Shown here piece after piece: positions 59,904-64,000 of a stretch of DNA of 64,000 nucleotides. The translations under genes and the position numbers were made by a program. How positions within the stretch are numbered: the stretch's first letter is position 1; each line of letters opens with the position of its first letter. Source of the stretch: Elmis aenea (taxonomy: Eukaryota; Arthropoda; Insecta; Coleoptera; Elmidae); the NCBI GenBank assembly GCA_947652605.1, contig OX393580.1, positions 14,404,159 through 14,468,158 on the forward strand, in the 5' to 3' direction. The notes below the pieces were generated by a model, which saw nothing but the letters and a program-made list of their open reading frames with translations, was not told the DNA's origin and searched no databases.

Positions 59904-60163
59904 CAGGGGTGCACAAACTTTTCATGCCACGCCCCATTTTTTTCAGCATTTCAACATGTGCCCCAAATTTGTTTTTCGCTTTGAAGTTAGCAGGCATCAA
60001 TAAAATTCGATCAACCGATACGAAATATTAGAGAAATACAATATTGTAAACAGAAAAAATATATGAAATGTGAAAAAAACTAAATTTTTTCTTTTAAATT
60101 AAATCATGGCTATCATTGCGCCCCCCGCATCATTCGTCGCGCCCCCTAGTTTGTGCACCCCTG
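59904..60163. mobile_element. hAT-type MITE (260 bp)
   Basis: Ends CAGGGGTGCACAAACTTTTC and, inverted, CAGGGGTGCACAAACTAGGG. Perfect 8-bp duplication CTCTAGAG (59896-59903, 60164-60171). The subterminal CACGCCCC / GCGCCCCC motifs are typical of this MITE type. Confidence 0.9.
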
Positions 60164-60171
60164 CTCTAGAG

Positions 60172-60425
60172 CAGCGATCAGCAACCCGCGACCCATCAGT
60201 TGTTTAAATGAGGCCCTCGGAGATAGTCTACGATTAGCTGCTAAATTGAAAAACATTTTCGTTCAACACAATGTATAAGTTTATGGAATAACTTATAAAA
60301 AGACAGTACGTAGTACAGAATACATATTTATAAAAAAATAAATTAGGTTTTTTAGAGTCATGGCCCGTACGGATTATCAGGTTTTTCAGGTTTGGCCTGC
60401 CGCAAAAAAAGTTTGCTCATCACTG
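60172..60425. mobile_element. Second hAT-type MITE sharing a target duplication with the first
   Basis: Starts CAGCGATCAGCAACCCGCGA immediately after CTCTAGAG and ends AAAGTTTGCTCATCACTG immediately before CTCTGGAG (60426-60433), 7 of 8 matching. Ends CAGCGATCAGCAA and CAGTGATGAGCAA are inverted. Contains GAGGCCCTCGGAG and TTGGCCTGCCGCAAAAAA. Confidence 0.8.
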
Positions 60426-60598
60426 CTCTGGAGGAATGGTGTGCCAACAATAAAATTTGGTTACTTCCAAAATTACAGTTCATGTAGATAGTAATAAAAT
60501 AACGCAGACTCACTTTTTTATAATTATTTAATAAGGATTTATAAATTGTCGTTAATAAATTTTAGTGGATAAATTAGTTTGATAAATCTAATCTTATA

Positions 60599-61529
60599 CT
60601 CCCTCCGTCCGAAAATATGGTATACATTAAGAAAAAAAAGTGGGAATAACAAAAGTAATACTATCTTGGTCTTTTTTTGTTTTTGTTTCTAAATAGGTGG
60701 TTGTTAGGCAACTAATAAACAAATGGCACGCAAATAGTTTGGCATATGTCAAAAATAATTCACAGGAAAAAAATTCGCGTATTTTAGACAAATTAAGTGA
60801 CACCCGCTGTTGTAACAAAATGGCGAATTTTGATCAAAATTGTGTTGAATTGAAAAGAAGAAGTTCCAAATCAAAGCAACTGACACTTAACCAGCGTAAT
60901 AGTCTACTCTAAAAAAAAAAAAAAACAAATTTCTCATAAGTCACAAGCACAAACCAATTTACGTACAACAAGATAACGCGAAACCCCATTCCTCCGATGA
61001 TGATGAAGATATTGTAACAGAAGGCTCTAGAGATAGCTGATCTATTCGACTTAAATCACAACCGCCAAATAGTCCAGTTTCTTATCTATTGGATCTTGGA
61101 TTTATCAATTCTATATACATCCTTACAACACACAGCTTCACCGAATACAATCGACGAATTGATTGAATGCATACAAAATGCATTTAATGCATTAAACATT
61201 CAAACCCTTGATAATGTTTTTTTAACATTGCAAACTTGTCTAGAAGCAACCATGTTACCAAAAGGAGGGAATTCCTATAAGATTCCGCACATCAATAAGG
61301 CAAAAATTCATCGTGGGGGCCATAACAAACATTATCATGTCCCATAGAAGCTGTGGAAACAGCCACGTCTTTGTTTAATTAAAACTGTTTGTATTATTCT
61401 TTGTTTTACTAGATATTTGTAACTATTTCATAAATAAAATCATTTTAATCAATTAAAATTGTAAATGTATATCATATTTTCGGACAAGAAAAAAATCAAA
61501 ATGTATACCATATTTTCGGACGGAGGGAG
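60599..61529 (+). mobile_element. Decayed plant-type mariner (DD39D-like) transposon with Stowaway-type ends
   Basis: Inverted ends CTCCCTCCGTCCGAAAATAT are perfect and continue GGTATACAT; TA duplications lie at 60597-60598 and 61530-61531. The 931-bp interior keeps pieces of a transposase on the plus strand in broken frames. From 60697 comes a frame with KRRSSKSKQLTLNQRNSLL. From about 60950 comes YVQQDNAKPHSSDDDED, with the second catalytic Asp, then QPPNSPVSYLLDLGF, with the third Asp about 38-39 residues later. From 61096 comes TIDELIECIQNAFNAL, DNVFLTLQTC and GGNSYKIPH. LDLGFF, NVFLTLQ and YKIPH are hallmarks of plant mariner-like transposases. The region with the first catalytic Asp appears to be deleted. 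Confidence 0.88.
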
Positions 61530-61531
61530 TA

Positions 61532-61853
61532 TGATTTAAGGGTAGTTCACACAGTGACATTTGATGTCGCAACTTTTGATGTCGCCACTTTTGAAAATTA
61601 TTAAATTACATAAACTCACGCTTACTGTATAAAAAATATATTCTTTTCAGCTAATATGACAAATCGTTGTTACAGAACCACACTTAAATATTTTAACGTT
61701 CACTTTGTGTGGGTGCCGCATCAGTCGTTTATTACGCAACAATATTTCATGAATTTTTAAACTCTCAATAGTACCGCATAATTTTAGTTTGAGACAAACT
61801 ATTTAAATAAATCTGCAAAATCGTAGGGTCTTGAAAAGAGAAAAATATGCTTC
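61532..61853. other. Non-coding, nothing recognised
   Basis: Contains a short direct repeat, TTTGATGTCGCAACTTTTGATGTCGCCAC (two TTTGATGTCGC units), but no gene or recognisable repeat end. Confidence 0.4.
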
Positions 61854-61857
61854 TTAA

Positions 61858-62016
61858 CACATTGACTGCCTTGAGTATTTATCTGCATACACATCATAGA
61901 CGGTCCTGGGTGCCGCGTGTATTCTATTATATACACATTCGTTTTCAACTGTTTGGCTGTGTGTGTGAGGAGCTTACCTTACGTGGTTTATGAAAATCGG
62001 CGTGGCAGTCAACGTG
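61858..62016. mobile_element. TTAA-flanked piggyBac-like MITE (159 bp)
   Basis: Inverted ends CACATTGACTGCC and CACGTTGACTGCC are bounded by TTAA at 61854-61857 and 62017-62020. A related right end is seen inside the foldback at 44744-45891 (near 45220-45236). Confidence 0.78.
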
Positions 62017-62095
62017 TTAATTATATCAAATCCAACTATGGTTTTCTTGGAAAACATTACAACTGTCATTAATTAAAATTATATCAAATTGGCAT

Positions 62096-62355
62096 TTATT
62101 TAGATTTATGTACTTTCATGTGTGTCGCAAGTGTTCCACTCTGAGCAAATGCTTGTCCACACACATTACAAATATATGGACGTTCTCCTGTATGTGTACG
62201 AATGTGTTTCTTTAAAGTTCCATTGACGGCAAAACTACGGCCACAATCTTTGCAAGTGTATGGTTTTTCTCCACTATGGATGCGCATATGAATTATTAAC
62301 CTTCCACTTTGGTTAAATCTCCTATGACAAACTTTACATTCAACAGGCTTCTCTC
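62096..62355 (-). CDS. C2H2 zinc-finger protein, last coding exon
   Basis: An exon on the minus strand with acceptor TTTTCAG|GAGAGAAG at 62355 and stop TAA at 62096. It encodes the linker GEKPVE and three C2H2 fingers (CKVCHRRFNQSGRLIIHMRI, CKDCGRSFAVNGTLKKHIRT, CNVCGQAFAQSGTLATHMKV) joined by SGEKP/TGERP, ending VHKSK. Upstream exons are not found between 62356 and 64000; the intron contains a family D foldback and the gene must continue past the window's right edge. Whether it has a ZAD like the two plus-strand copies cannot be seen. Likely nuclear DNA-binding protein. Confidence 0.88.
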
Positions 62356-62814
62356 CTGAAAACAAAACATTTCACGCATAATATAACTTTTTAAACTGAT
62401 AAAAAAGGTAACACCATTGGATCTTACATGAAAATTAAATTTTAAAAAGTTTTATGTATACCCAGCGATACACATTAGTATTGTTCCAATTTTTTTTACT
62501 GTCATTAGGAATAATTATCCTTTTAAATTTTAGGATGTCACAGGAGTCTTTAAAGATCATATTTTACACATCTTGTGTGCAAAATTTAATTTTGGTTTAA
62601 ATAAAATACATCTTAACTTTTGATTTTGATACATATACTTTTGCATTTTCAAATTTTTGTATCAAATTCTTGTTGCATTAGCAGGTGTTTGTTTTAAAAT
62701 TGAGTTATAATTTTGAAAAATTGGAAAGCATAAGTTGGCTTTTGCAGGTTTAAGTCTTTAGATAATTTAATAATTTAATTAGTAGGATATTAAATCAACT
62801 TAATAAAACATGTA

Positions 62815-63937
62815 CAGGGTGGCCTATTTTCGATGCCCATACTGGGTATCTCGGTTATTATCAGAGACAGAAAAAACTCATTACTTGGTCTCGAGTTTTT
62901 TTTTTCGAGAGGAATTCATTGCCGTAAACAGATTTTTAATATCATTTGTAATTTTCGAAAAATAGCCAAAAACCAATTTTTGGCAATTTTCAAAAATGTT
63001 AAATATGTCGCTTAAACGAAAAGATAGGGAAAAACTTTTAAAGACTGTTTTTGCATGTTTTTTTGTCCCTAATAAAACAGCGATATTCAGTTTTTTTTTT
63101 AAATCATATAAATATTGATATATTACACCTAACTTTCTTATTTTAAATGGCAACTATAGTTGGCTTTGACATAAATCGAAAGTTTACTTTTTCCGCTTTT
63201 CAAAAATATTTAATTTGCTTATGGTTGCCATTTAAAATTAGAAAGTGAGGTGTAATATATCAATATCTATATGATTTTTAAAAAAAGTGAATATCGCTGT
63301 CTTATTAAGGACAAAAAACCATGCAAAAAATTTTTTTAAAGTTTTTCTCTATCTTTTCGTTTTAGCGAGATATTTAACATTTTGAAAATTGCCAAAAATG
63401 GTGTTTGGTTATATTTCGAAAATTAAGCCATTTTCAAAAATGTAAAATATCTCGCTTAAACAAAAAGCTAGAGAAAAACCTTAAGACATTTTTTGCATGG
63501 TTTTTTGTCCTTAATAAGATAGCGGAATTGATTTTTTTTTAAATCATATAAATATTGATATATTACACCCAACTTTCTTATTTTAAATGGCAACCATAGT
63601 TGGATTTGACATAAATCGAAAGTTAATTTTTTGCGCTTTTCAAAAATATATAATTTGCTAATGGTTGCCATTTAAAATAAGAAAGTTAGGTGTAATATAT
63701 CAGTATTTATGAGTAAAAAAAAATTGAATATCGCTATCTTATTAAGGACAAAAAACCATGCCAAAAATGTCTTCAAAGTTTTTCTCTATCTTTTCGTTTA
63801 AGCGAGATATTTAACATTTTTAAAAATTGCCAAAAATAGGTCTCTGGCTATATTTCGAAAATTAAATAAGATATAAAAAATCTGTTTACGCCAATAAATT
63901 CCTCTCCCGGTATGGGCATCGAAAATAGGCCACCCTG
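62815..63937. mobile_element. Foldback element, family D, with an extra arm (1123 bp)
   Basis: Left CAGGGTGGCCTATTTTCGAT and right, inverted, the same 20 bases; TA flanks. The interior holds the arm sequence more than twice: a GGTGTAATATATCAATAT-type stretch occurs in alternating orientation near 63112-63130, 63251-63268, 63550-63567 and 63690-63707. The element has therefore gained a second hairpin by internal duplication. Confidence 0.85.
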
Positions 63938-64000
63938 TACTTATTGAAAAACTGCCATTTTAAATTAAAATTGAATTTACTGGGAAAAATGTTAAAAACT

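Overview
The window is nuclear DNA of an insect: AT-rich, split by GT-AG introns, with ZAD-type C2H2 zinc-finger genes and dense DNA transposons whose ends resemble those common in beetle genomes. The order or species cannot be fixed from the sequence. One 200-base run of N (34001-34200) marks an assembly gap.

Layout. HADHA, the mitochondrial trifunctional enzyme alpha subunit (minus, 51-9442, all seven coding exons), is divergent from an intronless OTUD6B-like deubiquitinase (plus, 10392-11276). Cytosolic/mitochondrial lysyl-tRNA synthetase (minus, 11708-13756) has two alternative first coding exons. Two tandem ZAD/C2H2 zinc-finger paralogues (plus, 16927-20668 and 22712-26320) share both intron positions. 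A TCAIM homologue (minus, 28729 into the gap) is divergent from a C1orf50/DUF2452 homologue (plus, 34678-36333). That gene converges with DNAJC11 (minus, 36528-48528), which is divergent from the PAF1-complex gene LEO1 (plus, 49047-55965). The last 8 kb hold a borealin-like pseudogene, transposons and the last coding exon of a third zinc-finger gene (minus, 62096-62355). For HADHA, LysRS (both forms), both complete zinc-finger genes, C1orf50, DNAJC11 and LEO1, the exon sums I derived are exact multiples of three.

Most remaining DNA is transposon-derived. The main class is foldback elements flanked by TA, with long inverted arms and CAGGGTG-like ends. Several otherwise unrelated families share two subterminal motifs, TCGA near base 17 and TCTCG near base 35. 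One family still encodes a DUF4817-like helix-turn-helix peptide. There are also hAT-type elements with perfect 8-bp target duplications, TTAA-flanked piggyBac-like MITEs, a tRNA-derived SINE, a LINE fragment, and two elements with the plant Stowaway/mariner end CTCCCTCYGTCC, one carrying a decayed plant-type mariner transposase.

The host genes are mainly housekeeping: mitochondrial functions (HADHA, mitochondrial LysRS, TCAIM, DNAJC11), translation, ubiquitin handling and transcription elongation. They look like ordinary neighbours in a gene-dense, transposon-filled block rather than one pathway. The most unusual material is in the mobile elements and in the alternative LysRS exon.
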